DNA of 64,000 bases, from NCBI GenBank assembly GCA_963575745.1, contig CAUYUJ010002759.1:1-64000 (forward strand), given 5' to 3'. Shown here one piece after another: positions 11,650 through 21,024 of this stretch. This DNA comes from Prorocentrum cordatum. Lineage: Eukaryota > Sar > Dinophyceae > Prorocentrales > Prorocentraceae. The notes beneath the pieces were generated by a model. The model worked only from the letters and a program-made list of their open reading frames with translations. It was not told the origin of the DNA and searched no databases. The number at the start of each line of letters is the position of its first letter. Positions within the stretch are counted from its first letter, which is position 1. The translations under genes were made by a program, and so were the position numbers.

Positions 11650-12448
11650 GGAAATGCGATCAGCAGGAGCCTTCGTCTGTTCCTTCTCCTCTTCTCGTCG
11701 CTGTATGCTCTTCCTTGTCCTCCCTCCTCCCCCGTTCCCTCTCTAATTAATTACCTCGTTCTCCCAGTCTCACGCGCACTCTTCCTCCCCCCTCTCCTCC
11801 TCCTCTTCCTGCTTCTCCTCCTCGTCCTCCTCCTCCTCCGCCTCCTCCCCCTCATTTGTTATATTTCTCCGTCCTTGTCCTCCTGTCCCCGTTCTCCTTC
11901 TCCCTCTCCTCCTCCTCCTCCTCCTCGTCGTCGTCGTCCTCCTCCTCTTCCTCCTCCTCCTCCTCCTCCTCCTCCTCCTCCCTCCTCCTCCTCCTCCTCC
12001 TCCTCCTCCTCCTCCCCTTCTTCCTCCTCCTCCTCCTCCCCCTTTTCCTCTCCCTCCTCCTCCTCCTCCTCCTCCTCCCCCTTCCCCCTCTTCCTCCTCT
12101 GCTATCACTCCTCCATAATTCCTGTCCGCTCCTCCCCTTCACTGATCTTCCTCTTCGTCATCATCATCCCTTTCGTCGCACGCCTCTTAATCCTCAATCG
12201 GTTCCCAATCTTCTCGACTTTCTTGTCATCCGCGTCCTTGGCTGTTGGAGGGGCCTCAGGAATTCTCAGGGCTCTTGTGTTGCACGCGAAGGCACACCTC
12301 CCAGGAACGCATCATCCTCCTCACATTCACCCTCCTCCTCCTCATCCTCCTCCTCCATGCACGTTCGGCTCAAGCCCGCGCCGACGGTAGGTTTCACGGC
12401 GGTTGGGCGGGCTCGCGCCCGCCTCCGCGGCCTGCAGTCGGGGCAGAG
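11650..12448 (+). promoter_or_regulatory. Pyrimidine-rich leader ahead of gene 1
   Basis: About 800 bases between the left end and gene 1, dominated by CTC/TCC repeats (11,690-12,110). A second pyrimidine tract (12,316-12,358) is followed by TTCGGCTCAAG at 12,364-12,374, which resembles the 3' end of the dinoflagellate spliced leader, and then by AG dinucleotides. Frames through the CTC run read as hydrophobic or Ser/Leu-rich peptide and are artefacts. A trans-splice acceptor role is inferred. Confidence 0.4.
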
Positions 12449-13615
12449 ATGCGTGCAGGGTGGGATGACAAAGCGGAAGAGGAAACACGGGCCGCAGTTG
12501 CGGATTCTTCAAAGAGCAGCGGCGGCGGTTGGGGAACAAGTGGGGGTTGGGGCGGCCGCAGTGGCGGATACGGCGGCGGAGGTGACCGCAGTGGCGGCTG
12601 GGGCGGCGGAGATTCTCTTGGCGGATGGAGAGGAAAAGCGCAGGATGGCGGCGACGGAAGTGACCGCAGTCGCGGATGGGAGGGCGGCGGATGGGGCGGC
12701 AACGGATGCGAGGGTTGGGGAATGGAGGGCGCCCGCTGGTGGGACGACGAGGGTGGCTGGTGGAATGCATGGGAAGGTGGCCGCTCGAGTGCCTCGGCAG
12801 GTTCTCCTGCCGCGGAGCCCGCGGCCGCAACAGCGGCGGGCAAAGGAGGCGGTCCCCTGCTTCCCCCAGGGCGCGAAGAACAAGGCGCAGTTGCGCTGTT
12901 TCAAATTGTGCGCAATGAGCCGCTGCCAATTTTCAAGTTGGAATTCTTCGAGAACTTCAGGGCGAACTGGAACGGCAATTATAAGCAGCACAACGCGGCC
13001 TTGAAGTGGTTCCGAGACGAGTACGAAGACCGAGAAAACCCTTTCGGCAGCCGCACGCCCGTCTTCGGAGGTACCGCAGTTGCGGAGGAAATTTCGAAGA
13101 TCCTTAAGTACCGCGCAAAGGGGAAGGCGCAGGACAACAGGGATTGGGACTGGGACCACACTGTCAAAGTGCCGTGGTCTTGGCTGGAGATGGTCGCGCA
13201 GATGGATGGACCTACAATGCTGCGCGTCGTGTGCGGCCCTGACAATGACCGCAGTCGCGGGTTGGTCCGCTGCGAGTGCCGCCCGTGCCCTAGCAGTCTC
13301 GACAACATGAGGCACACGAAAGGGGTGGACAGAGGACAGGCGCAAAGAATCCCTCTGCCCCAGTGGGATTTCGTCCTCATCCGCGACGACGGCTCGGGCA
13401 TTCGCGTCCACCCATCCTGGTCTAGCCCGAAGTTCAACACGTATGAGGTGGAGCCGCACTCGCATCCCGTGCGGGGCCCGAGGGCAGGTCTCGGCAAGAG
13501 CGATGGCCACGGAACGTTCACGTTCTGGAAGATGCTGCACGCCCATCCGAATCCTGGGCGGTTCGACGCGAGCAAGGGGGCGCAGCTGCAACCGCGGTGG
13601 TCCGCGCAGCCTTGA
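12449..13615 (+). CDS. Gene 1: Gly/Trp-rich hypothetical protein
   Basis: 388 residues from the first in-frame ATG. The frame is open upstream to 12,245 but only through a CTC microsatellite, without an ATG. Residues about 25-112 are extremely Gly/Trp-rich with many GW/WG pairs (GGGWGTSGGWGG, WEGGGWGG, EGGWWNAWEGG). The remainder (about 145-388) looks globular and I do not recognise it; features are KLEFFENFRANWNGNY, RDWDWDHTVKVPWSWLEM and VRCECRPC. GW-rich segments in other proteins serve RNA-protein assembly or Argonaute binding, but that is only an analogy. Six copies of the 12-bp motif lie inside, read as AAVAD, RSGG, RSRG or TAVAE. The TGA stop is followed by a motif copy three bases later. 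First gene of six in the transposon. Confidence 0.75.
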   Translation: MRAGWDDKAEEETRAAVADSSKSSGGGWGTSGGWGGRSGGYGGGGDRSGGWGGGDSLGGWRGKAQDGGDGSDRSRGWEGGGWGGNGCEGWGMEGARWWDDEGGWWNAWEGGRSSASAGSPAAEPAAATAAGKGGGPLLPPGREEQGAVALFQIVRNEPLPIFKLEFFENFRANWNGNYKQHNAALKWFRDEYEDRENPFGSRTPVFGGTAVAEEISKILKYRAKGKAQDNRDWDWDHTVKVPWSWLEMVAQMDGPTMLRVVCGPDNDRSRGLVRCECRPCPSSLDNMRHTKGVDRGQAQRIPLPQWDFVLIRDDGSGIRVHPSWSSPKFNTYEVEPHSHPVRGPRAGLGKSDGHGTFTFWKMLHAHPNPGRFDASKGAQLQPRWSAQP

Positions 13616-13860
13616 CACCGCAGTTGCGGGATTGCGCAGCCATGGAACCGCAGTTGCGGGGACCGATCGCGTGACGCCGCGCTCGTTTGACTCACTATGC
13701 GCGCTTTCGGCCGCAGTTGCGGCGCTGCCTTCTAGCGACTTCATACAGCTTGGCCGCAGTTGCGGCGCTCCCACGACTGACCGCTGTAATTAGGTGCTTC
13801 GGGCGCGCATCACCTCCGTTGAAGCACTCGTGACGTTAATTAGCGCGGCCGCAGTTGCGG
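13616..13860 (+). repeat. Motif cluster after gene 1
   Basis: Five exact CCGCAGTTGCGG copies at 13,618, 13,648, 13,711, 13,754 and 13,849, the first starting three bases after the stop codon. Part of the 3'-flank pattern seen at all six genes. Confidence 0.9.
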
Positions 13861-14280
13861 AGACAGGTACTTAAACAGATGGATCCGCAGTTGTTCGTCG
13901 TCCTCGTCGCCCCTTCCCCGTCGTCCTCGTCGCAGTCTCCTCCCTCCGCCTTTCCTCCTCGTCGCAGTTCCTTCCGTTGGCCGTAGCCCGCCTCCGTTGG
14001 CCGAGTCATTTCCCGTCGTCCTCGTCGCAGTCCCCCCCGAGGGCCGCAGTTGCGGACTTTGTTGATTCCTCCTCCTCCGTTTCTGCCCCGTCATCCTCGT
14101 CGCAGTCCCCTTGCTCCTTTCACCCTCGTCTGAGCTCTTCGCGCCATCCTCTTCCGTCGCGTCCTCTCCATCCTCCTCTTCGCCTTCCTCGTCCTCATCC
14201 CCGCCGTCTCCCTCGTTGTCCTTCCTCTCCCAAGCCGGCCGCAGTTCCCCCGTCGGACGGGGGCCGCGCGCGGCCACGCC
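13861..14280 (+). promoter_or_regulatory. Pyrimidine-rich leader ahead of gene 2
   Basis: Pyrimidine-biased sequence with spaced repeats of CGTCCTCGTCGCAGTC (near 13,925, 14,017 and 14,095) and one motif copy at 14,044. It ends just before the ATG in the context GGCCACGCCATGG. It could hold the promoter or trans-splice acceptor of gene 2. Confidence 0.4.
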
Positions 14281-16107
14281 ATGGACCCAGGTCGCAAAGC
14301 CGAGGTCGACAAGCGGTTCGCCGAGCTGAAGCAGCAACTGCGGGAAAGGTTCGGCCTGCAAGGGGCTGCCGCGGATGCCGCAGTCGCGGAGCCGACGGAG
14401 GACCGCAGTTGCGGAAGCCCCGAGCGACCGCCGCGCGAGGCCTCCCCGCAGTCGTCTAGCTCCTCGCGGGAATATCGGCCGCCGCCGCCGATAAGCGCTG
14501 CGAGTGGGAGCTCTGCTGGTGGGAGGCGCGAAGAGGCGCAGTTGCGCAGGGCGCACTTGACCCCCAAGGCAAAATGGGGGCCTCGGGCGCAGACGCCGAC
14601 GAAGCAGCAGGACCAACCAGCAGTGACGGGAGCCGCCACCGAGACCGCAGTTGCGGGGGTGGCCGGCGAGCCAGGTGCCGCGCGCGGCTCATCTGGGAGC
14701 AGCGCGCCCTCGGCCGTGCTGCTCGCAGCCGAGTCCAAACGAGGCGCCCAACCCGAAGACGAGGCCGCCTCCCAGGAGAAAGCCGCCGAGACAATCGCCT
14801 CGGCCGATTCGCGGCCGAGGAAAAGGCCGCCTCCCACGGAAGGCTCGCCGCTGTCAGAACCGCAGTCGCGGGGTCGCGCGGGGCCTCCGTCGGAACCGCA
14901 GTTGCGGGAAGATGCGGGAGCACCGCGGAAGAAGCAGCGGACCAGGTCCCCTCCAGGGATAAACTACGTTGGGGAACGCCCCAAGTGGAACGAAGGATTC
15001 CTTCGTACAGCAGACGGCAATCGGGTTCCGTCCACCATCGCTTTGGTGTTCAACGTGGTGGTCATCACGAAGGTGGCAACAAAGGAAGATGTCTTCAGGT
15101 GCATCTTGCACCAAACTGCGGCGGTCGTCTTCGTCGTATGGGACCCCGAGCTGTTCCGCACGGGGAACGTCGAAGGCGCTTGCAGCTACGACGTTCCCGT
15201 TGGACTCAGGACTGCCGTCGAAGACGCTGTCACTTTGAAAAACAACACCGCGGAGCCTTACTGGACGACGGTTGGCCTGTTCAGAGACACGGGCGTGGTG
15301 CTCGTGCGCCCGCACATCATCGCAGAGACCGCAGTTGCGGGTCATGTTGTTGGGGCCACCCACGCCGTCACGATCCTGCGCTTTCGCCTGAAGGGCTCCG
15401 ACATGAATCCTGCCGCGGTGATCCGTTTTGCCGTCGTGTCCAGACACGCAGTCACCGAACGTCTCCAACAGAAGATCACGCAATCAGAACAAACAGCGTG
15501 GCATCCAAGTTTCTTCAAGGACGCGGTTGCTTCCATCCATAAAAATGATGTGCGGTTCTTGTGCGGCCTGTTTGACATCCCGCCTGAGCAGCTCCAAGCA
15601 TTTGGCCGCAGTTGCGGAGCCAGCTACACCTGCCCGATGGGGGTGGTGCTCAGGGCTGGACCCGCCCTGTTCGGAGGCCTTGTGGAGGGCACACGCGTCA
15701 TGCATCCGAATTACGTCCTCCCCATTGGCCCGTGCGACGTGCGCATTGCGGACTACAACACGGATTCTGCAGGGAGGCCGTCGAAGAACGATCCCCAGTG
15801 GCTCCCTGATTGGATGCATCGAACAAGCGACTCCATCATCTCTCGGCGCTTGGTCCCAGCGAAGTACATGCCCAAGTGGGAGGATGACCCTGACCGCAGT
15901 AGCGGAGTCAGAAGAAAGCTCGGCTTGGCAGCGCTGCCCCCAATCGGCAAGGTCATTCAGAAGGAGCTCAACGAGAAGACCTTCAGCACGCACTGGTGCG
16001 AGGGCATCCACCAAAACGTCGTCTTCGTCGGCCACGGACGCCAGAGTCGGGCGAGCAAGCGGAAGCACGAAGAGGCGCGATCTGCCGCAGTTGCGGACGA
16101 GCGGTGA
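14281..16107 (+). CDS. Gene 2: probable inactive EEP-fold paralogue of gene 6
   Basis: 608 residues from an ATG in good context. Residues 1-225 are low-complexity, Ala/Glu/Ser-rich. Residues about 225-600 look globular. The segment GLFDIPPEQLQAFGRSCG (429-446) lines up without gaps with GDFNMCMFQLVSWCRNCG of gene 6, whose GDFN is the EEP-nuclease signature. The preceding FAVVSRHAV resembles gene 6 VMAVHVHH. Here the GDFN Asp and Asn are changed (GLFD), so I infer a non-catalytic relative. Nine motif copies plus one GCGC-arm variant (14,536) lie inside; those at 15,329 and 15,606 occupy positions matching copies in gene 6. Gene-gene homology is my inference from by-eye alignment. Confidence 0.7.
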   Translation: MDPGRKAEVDKRFAELKQQLRERFGLQGAAADAAVAEPTEDRSCGSPERPPREASPQSSSSSREYRPPPPISAASGSSAGGRREEAQLRRAHLTPKAKWGPRAQTPTKQQDQPAVTGAATETAVAGVAGEPGAARGSSGSSAPSAVLLAAESKRGAQPEDEAASQEKAAETIASADSRPRKRPPPTEGSPLSEPQSRGRAGPPSEPQLREDAGAPRKKQRTRSPPGINYVGERPKWNEGFLRTADGNRVPSTIALVFNVVVITKVATKEDVFRCILHQTAAVVFVVWDPELFRTGNVEGACSYDVPVGLRTAVEDAVTLKNNTAEPYWTTVGLFRDTGVVLVRPHIIAETAVAGHVVGATHAVTILRFRLKGSDMNPAAVIRFAVVSRHAVTERLQQKITQSEQTAWHPSFFKDAVASIHKNDVRFLCGLFDIPPEQLQAFGRSCGASYTCPMGVVLRAGPALFGGLVEGTRVMHPNYVLPIGPCDVRIADYNTDSAGRPSKNDPQWLPDWMHRTSDSIISRRLVPAKYMPKWEDDPDRSSGVRRKLGLAALPPIGKVIQKELNEKTFSTHWCEGIHQNVVFVGHGRQSRASKRKHEEARSAAVADER

Positions 16108-16330
16108 GTGCGGCAAGACCGAGGAGCCGCAGTTGCGGAACAGAGCTCGGTACTACTGGGCGCCTGCTGCCTGCGTAGTGCATCCCATTAGCGATGGAGT
16201 GCATGTTGCGGTGTAGGATAGCCCGCAGTTGCGGGGTTGCGGTTGCGAAGCCGCAGTTGCGGTTGCGTATAATAGGAGAGCACGCGGTTGCGAAGCCGCA
16301 GTTTGCAATAAGTGTGCGCGCGCTGGGTCA
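16108..16330 (+). repeat. Motif cluster after gene 2
   Basis: Exact motif copies at 16,127, 16,223 and 16,251 follow the TGA by 20, 116 and 144 bases. A decayed copy (CCGCAGTTTGCA) lies near 16,296. Confidence 0.9.
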
Positions 16331-16780
16331 TCATCATCGTCGTCGTCCGTCCTCGTCGTCGTCGCTGCCGTCGTCGTCGTCGCGTCTGTCGTCTGTCGTC
16401 AGCAGTCGTCGTCGGTCGTCGTCGTCGTCAAGTCTGTCGTCTGTCGTCAGCAGTCGTCGTCGTCGTCGTCCCTCCTCCCTCCTCCCTCCTCCCTCCTCCC
16501 TCCTCCCTCCTCCCTCCTCGTCCTCCTCCAGGCCGCATCCCCCCGCCACCTCCGTCCTAGCTCTCCTTCCCCTTCCCCTCCTCGTCCTCCTCCAGCTTGC
16601 ACCCCCCTCCCTCCTCCAGCCTGCGCCCCCCCCAAGCTCTCGCCCGATATTTTGGATTAAAACTGAGCCTTCAGTCGTCCGCAGGCATTCGGCTCAGCAG
16701 GTCGTTGGGCTCCTGGCACACACGCCTCCACCCTGAGCGACGGACGTCGTGCCATAGTCCGCCATATCGGAGCTCCGGGC
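16330..16780 (+). promoter_or_regulatory. GTC repeats and pyrimidine leader ahead of gene 3
   Basis: GTC-rich microsatellite (16,333-16,478), then a (CTCCCTC)n pyrimidine tract to about 16,640, then unique sequence. It resembles the pyrimidine-rich leaders of the other five genes. Confidence 0.45.
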
Positions 16781-16808
16781 CGCAGTGGCGGACAGCGTCG
16801 GCACAGAT

Positions 16809-19235
16809 ATGAACGACAGCGTCGGCACAGATAATGCCGCAGTGGCGGACAAGAAAGCCGCAGTGGCGGACGAGACAGCCGCAGTTCCAGGCGGAACGCA
16901 AGGGATCTTTCAGAGGGCCAACGCCTTGAGGTCTAGATTCAGGACAGGGGACAAGGTGCGCCTCCCTGTGCTCATGCTCGCCCCGCACACGGGCAACCGA
17001 GGCGGGCACTACCCTCAGCAGGAAAGGGTTCGGGAACTCGCTGTGAAAATCTTCCTGGCTGGATTCACGCAAGCCGAAGCTGACCACGAAGGTGTCTGCG
17101 TTCAGATGTACCCAGCACAAGAGCTGGTGCTGAGAAAAAAGGAGGACCCGAAGTTCCAGACGTACACAGAGTACAATCTGGAAAAAGCGACCGGCCACCT
17201 CGCTGCGTGCTTCGACCGCAGTTGCGGAACAGACGTTGCGTATGGGACGTGTTCGCACTCCCACTTGTGCCTCGTGTTGCGGGCGTGCGCCCTGGGAGCC
17301 AAGTGGCCCATCCCCCAAGGCATGGAGTTCACGGAGGACGAGAGCGCGAGGCTGAAGCGCGTGCTCGATAAGGACGGCAATCTCGACATGGCCGCAGTGG
17401 CGGAACATGACCCTGTCGCTAAGAAACTCGTGCAGGGGGGTATGCTCATGGAAGTGCTTAGCTGGAAAATCATGGACGAGGAACCCACTGGTGCTTCGCT
17501 CATCAGCCAGTCCCTCAATAAAGGAGCCGATTTTGCGTTGCGAACGACTGAACTCACCGCGCTCCGTGTTCTGTGCAAGGCTGTTGACGCGGAGCTGCAC
17601 GCCGCAGTTGCGGATCAGGTTGCCTTTGACAAGGTCAAGCTCTCCGTCATGCACGAACTCGATCGAGTCGTTCAGGACCCAGACTTCATTGAGCTGTTCT
17701 CGTTCGTTGTTGGGCTCGGGAGCACGAAAGCGCAGTTCATCCCCTTGCTGCTCCAGTTCTGCGAGGTCTACGTGAACTCCAGGAGAAGGGCCCTTCGGCT
17801 CGGTGCCTTCGGGGCAGCCAGCGAGCTTCCCGACGAAGTGCCGTGGGTCAAGGTTGCCGTGGTGATGCGATGCTACAGGAACGCGCCTGCGAGGAAGAGG
17901 GGCGTTGACACTCCTGTGTGGTGCCCTGACCCAGAACAATCGTGGAAGAAGAAGGAGTTCCGAGACTTCCTCATCGACATGAACTCGGCTCTCCGTTTGT
18001 ACTTGTTCACGCTGAGCAAGGCCATCGACGGCATGGGCCCTGAGAAGGCGATCGAGTTCAAGGCGAACCTGTGCATACTGACCGCAGACGGCTTCATGCA
18101 GTACCTGAAGGACACCCACGTCAAGGAACGAAGTATCCCAGGACATCGTCAGGCGCTCCTCCGCGCTTGCGCGGAGGCCACGGGGAAGGTGGAGCCGAAG
18201 TCCAATCGGGACGCCCTTGAGAAGGCCCTCGGCGAAGTGGGAGTCGGAGGCGGGAAGCCCGATTGGTTCGATTTCAACGCGTTGCCGCGCCCAGAACCGA
18301 ATGAGCCCGCAGTGGCGGGGAAGACAAAGGCTTCCGCAGAGGGGCACGAGTTGATGCCGACGGTCATTTCCTTTGACCCCACGACGCAATTACCAACGAA
18401 CCACCAGCGCAGCAGGGACACGACGGCCATTCCACGCGGATCCTTCCCTTTGCCAATCGCCGAATGGAGGCGTTCAGCGGCAGCGAAGGAGCTGGGGCGG
18501 GAGCCTGCTTTGGTCAGCGCAGTGTTGCTGTGCCTTTGGGCGCGCCACATGTCCGCAGTTGCGGAAGCGCAAGTAGAGGTGTTGCAAGACGCTGACACAG
18601 AGAAACGCACCGTCAAGGCAACCGCTGCAAACGACGAAAAATGCATCGAGTTGTGGCCGTGCGTCCCAAAGGCATCCAAGGTGCACGCCGCAAGCACGCA
18701 CCCCGAGAGGGTGGCCGTGCAAGTCTGGGTGAAAGGAGATCCAAATGGGGCCACGCCCACGACCTTCTACTTGCACCCCGAGTTCAAGCCGCCTGCGGAC
18801 AAGACGCCCGCCGACGTGGCTGACCACGATGTGCGGTTGAGAGCATGGAAGTGGGATGCGCAAGAGACAATGCACGTCTTCTGGGCAGTCAACAGAGTCA
18901 CGGAACAGGAGATCCAGCAGAGAAACAGCCGTAATGAAAGCGCAGTTGCGCGCATCAACATGGAGCTGGAGACGAAAGAATTGGCGGTGTGCGTGCCTGG
19001 GACAGGCGGGGTCGTGCTCGCCGTGAATGTCCCTGTGCTGGTGAATACCACGGCCGTGAAGAAAGGAGAAGAGCTCCTGTGGGAGGCGAGACCCAAAACC
19101 GCACCGAAGAAGAAGGCGGCCGAGGAGACGTGGAAGACGGACGCGGCCAAGAGGGCCAAAGGGAAGCCTTCGGGCCAGCCCGCGCCGAAGAAATCGAAGA
19201 AAGGGTTCGACGAAAGCGGGAAGATGTCGCTCTAA
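16809..19235 (+). CDS. Gene 3: hypothetical protein, 808 residues
   Basis: The first in-frame ATG is 16,809; the frame is open a little upstream through a GTG in a motif copy (16,780-16,791). The protein looks globular for most of its length and I do not recognise it. Notable stretches are APHTGNRGGHYPQQ near the start, a Cys/His cluster DVAYGTCSHSHLC at about 141-153, and a basic tail (KKAAEETWKTDAAKRAKG...KKSKKG) after about residue 765 that could be a nuclear localisation signal. No membrane segment or signal peptide. Seven motif copies and one GCGC-arm variant (18,940) lie within it, read as AAVAD, RSCG or AVA. It could be a DNA-binding or structural protein of the element, but nothing seen decides this. 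Confidence 0.75.
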   Translation: MNDSVGTDNAAVADKKAAVADETAAVPGGTQGIFQRANALRSRFRTGDKVRLPVLMLAPHTGNRGGHYPQQERVRELAVKIFLAGFTQAEADHEGVCVQMYPAQELVLRKKEDPKFQTYTEYNLEKATGHLAACFDRSCGTDVAYGTCSHSHLCLVLRACALGAKWPIPQGMEFTEDESARLKRVLDKDGNLDMAAVAEHDPVAKKLVQGGMLMEVLSWKIMDEEPTGASLISQSLNKGADFALRTTELTALRVLCKAVDAELHAAVADQVAFDKVKLSVMHELDRVVQDPDFIELFSFVVGLGSTKAQFIPLLLQFCEVYVNSRRRALRLGAFGAASELPDEVPWVKVAVVMRCYRNAPARKRGVDTPVWCPDPEQSWKKKEFRDFLIDMNSALRLYLFTLSKAIDGMGPEKAIEFKANLCILTADGFMQYLKDTHVKERSIPGHRQALLRACAEATGKVEPKSNRDALEKALGEVGVGGGKPDWFDFNALPRPEPNEPAVAGKTKASAEGHELMPTVISFDPTTQLPTNHQRSRDTTAIPRGSFPLPIAEWRRSAAAKELGREPALVSAVLLCLWARHMSAVAEAQVEVLQDADTEKRTVKATAANDEKCIELWPCVPKASKVHAASTHPERVAVQVWVKGDPNGATPTTFYLHPEFKPPADKTPADVADHDVRLRAWKWDAQETMHVFWAVNRVTEQEIQQRNSRNESAVARINMELETKELAVCVPGTGGVVLAVNVPVLVNTTAVKKGEELLWEARPKTAPKKKAAEETWKTDAAKRAKGKPSGQPAPKKSKKGFDESGKMSL

Positions 19236-19400
19236 TTAAGAAGCCGCAGTGGCGGCAGTCAGGGCGGCTTGCTCGCGTGACCGCAGTTGCGGGCAACAGG
19301 CCGAAGGGGGGGGCGCACGCGTGACCGCTGTTGCGGAGCGCTCGTGTAGTTTGCAGTGTCACTGCTTCTGTTAGCTGATGCCGCAGTAGCGGACCGCTGA
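19236..19400 (+). repeat. Motif cluster after gene 3
   Basis: Copies at 19,244 (GTG form), 19,281 (exact), 19,325 (CCGCTGTTGCGG variant) and 19,381 (GTA form). The first begins nine bases after the TAA. Confidence 0.9.
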
Positions 19401-19424
19401 CGATCGAGCACGGAGGTTCGAAAC

Positions 19425-19715
19425 GGACCTCCTCCCTCCCTTCTCCCTCTCCTCCCTCGCCCTTCCTCCACTTCCTCCCTCTCTCCTCCTCCTTTCTCCC
19501 CTTCCTCCCAAGTTGGAAGCCGAAACTACTCATTTCCTCACTCCCTCCCTCCCTCCCTGGAGGCCCTGGAGGGCCTCCGCCCTGGAGGGCCTGGAGGGCC
19601 CTGGAGGCCCTGGAGGGCCTCCCTGGAGGCCCTGGAGGCCCTGGAGGGCCTCCCTGGAGGCCCTGGAGGGCCTGGAGGGCCCTGGGCTGAGGGCGGAGGC
19701 CCTGGAGGGCCTCCG
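19425..19715 (+). promoter_or_regulatory. Pyrimidine tract and CTGGAGGGC minisatellite ahead of gene 4
   Basis: A CTCC-rich pyrimidine tract (19,425-19,555) is followed by tandem CCTGGAGG/CCTGGAGGGC units (19,556-19,710). No coding sense is supported before 19,966. Confidence 0.6.
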
Positions 19716-19827
19716 CCCTCAGAATGCTTCAAAGCAGTGCCGCGGCACTGCTTTGAAGCACCCAGGTGCTTCAAAGCAGTGCCCCGGCACTGCTTTGAAG
19801 CATTCTGAGGGCGGAGGCCCTCCAGGG
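19700..19827. repeat. 128-bp near-perfect palindrome
   Basis: Two 64-base arms meet at 19,763/19,764. Each arm holds one complete copy of the subterminal core TTCAAAGCAGTGCC-NN-GGCACTGCTTTGAA, extended outward by GCCTCCGCCCTCAGAATGC. Pairing holds outward to 19,700/19,827; the only differences I see are in the core centres (gcg versus ccc). It links the middle of the element to its ends. Confidence 0.9.
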
Positions 19828-19965
19828 AGGCGCGAGGATCGCAGGGACCGAGGGAGGCCCTCCAGGGAGGCGTTCGTCTCGCCATCTGGCTCAACCGCGC
19901 GCGGCCCCACTGCCCGCACCTCCGCCTTGCCCGCAGTTGCGGCTGTGTCCAGCGCAGTAGCACAC

Positions 19966-20964
19966 ATGCCGACTTCGAGCGAATGGAGCCCTGTGTGCGT
20001 TGAGAAGGTCTTGTGCATCCGTGGAGGTTGGCTTGCGCAGACCACCCCCATCCCCGAAAAGGATGTCAAGGTGCTCCACGCAGGGCCCCTCGGAGAGATA
20101 AGCTTCGTGCACGTGAACATGCAAAAGGCTTGGCTGCTCAAGGTGTGCGCCAAAGGTAAACCGACCGCAGGGGCCTTGAAGGCCTCCAAGGCCTGGGACG
20201 CGCTGAAGAAAGAACTCGCGAAGCAGGGCGGCGCCGCAGTTGCGGACGAGGAGAGCGACGGCGACGCGGGGGACGAAGCAGATGACCCCATGTCGGCCCT
20301 GGTCAGCTCCACGGACGCCACGAAGAAGCAGGCAGCGACCCCGACCAGCGCCAAGAAGCAGAAGACTGGAACGCGTGCGGCGACTACTGGCCTGCCCAGG
20401 GGCGAGGCCGTGGAGTCGGCCATAGCCACTGTGCACTCCGTACAGATGCCCGCAAAGAGCCCCATGAAGTTTCCGCACGACACGGCCGTTCGAAACGTGC
20501 GGGTGGCCAGCTTCAAGCGGAGGACGTTGTGGCTGGACGCTGCAGACCTTGGGTGGCTGATCGACATGATCGTGGACGACGTGAGCCTCGGCGGTGTCCC
20601 CGACATCGACGACGGCGACAAGGACGAGGCCGCAGTGGCGGACAGGGACTGGGCAACGGCGGTTGACCCTGCCACCCCGCTGGCGAAGCAAAAGGAGGTC
20701 GACTCCCCCGTGGCGCAGGGGAGCGGCTCTGGCTTCACCGTCGTTTGGGACTTCAAGGGCGCTTGGGTCGCGACCATCACGCGAGAGTGTGCCAACAAGG
20801 GCAAAAGGATCGAGATGGATGTGAAGAAACTTACAAAGAAGAAGTGGCAGTCGGCGCAGTCGGTGAAGGGCTACGACTACGAGTGGGAGGGCATGACGCA
20901 GCACCAGCGCAAGCAAGCGGCTCTGGATTACCTCGAGCTCCAAATCCCCAGTCTGTTCGACTGA
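19966..20964 (+). CDS. Gene 4: hypothetical protein, 332 residues
   Basis: The first in-frame ATG is at 19,966, after a motif copy at 19,931; the open frame upstream crosses the minisatellite and palindrome and lacks an ATG. The N-terminal half (VEKVLCIRGGWLAQTTPIP, ISFVHVNMQKAWLLKVC) and C-terminal half (TVVWDFKGAWVATITRE, WEGMTQHQRKQAALDYLELQIP) look globular, joined by an acidic/Ala/Lys-rich linker (about 88-150). I do not recognise the family. Two motif copies lie inside (20,234 and 20,630), both read as AAVAD. It is the smallest of the six genes, and its TGA is followed by motifs at 20,983 and 21,011. Confidence 0.7.
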   Translation: MPTSSEWSPVCVEKVLCIRGGWLAQTTPIPEKDVKVLHAGPLGEISFVHVNMQKAWLLKVCAKGKPTAGALKASKAWDALKKELAKQGGAAVADEESDGDAGDEADDPMSALVSSTDATKKQAATPTSAKKQKTGTRAATTGLPRGEAVESAIATVHSVQMPAKSPMKFPHDTAVRNVRVASFKRRTLWLDAADLGWLIDMIVDDVSLGGVPDIDDGDKDEAAVADRDWATAVDPATPLAKQKEVDSPVAQGSGSGFTVVWDFKGAWVATITRECANKGKRIEMDVKKLTKKKWQSAQSVKGYDYEWEGMTQHQRKQAALDYLELQIPSLFD

Positions 20965-20982
20965 GGCCCGAAGCCGTATGGG

Positions 20983-21022
20983 CCGCAGTTGCGGTGGGGC
21001 TACTGAGTGCCCGCAGTTGCGG
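20983..21022 (+). repeat. Motif pair after gene 4
   Basis: Exact copies at 20,983-20,994 and 21,011-21,022, 19 and 47 bases after the stop. Confidence 0.9.
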
Positions 21023-21024
21023 GG

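Noticed and set aside
12245-12448. N-terminal extension of gene 1 with a hydrophobic stretch like a signal peptide
   Set aside because: No ATG is available there, and the hydrophobic run comes from translating a CTC microsatellite.
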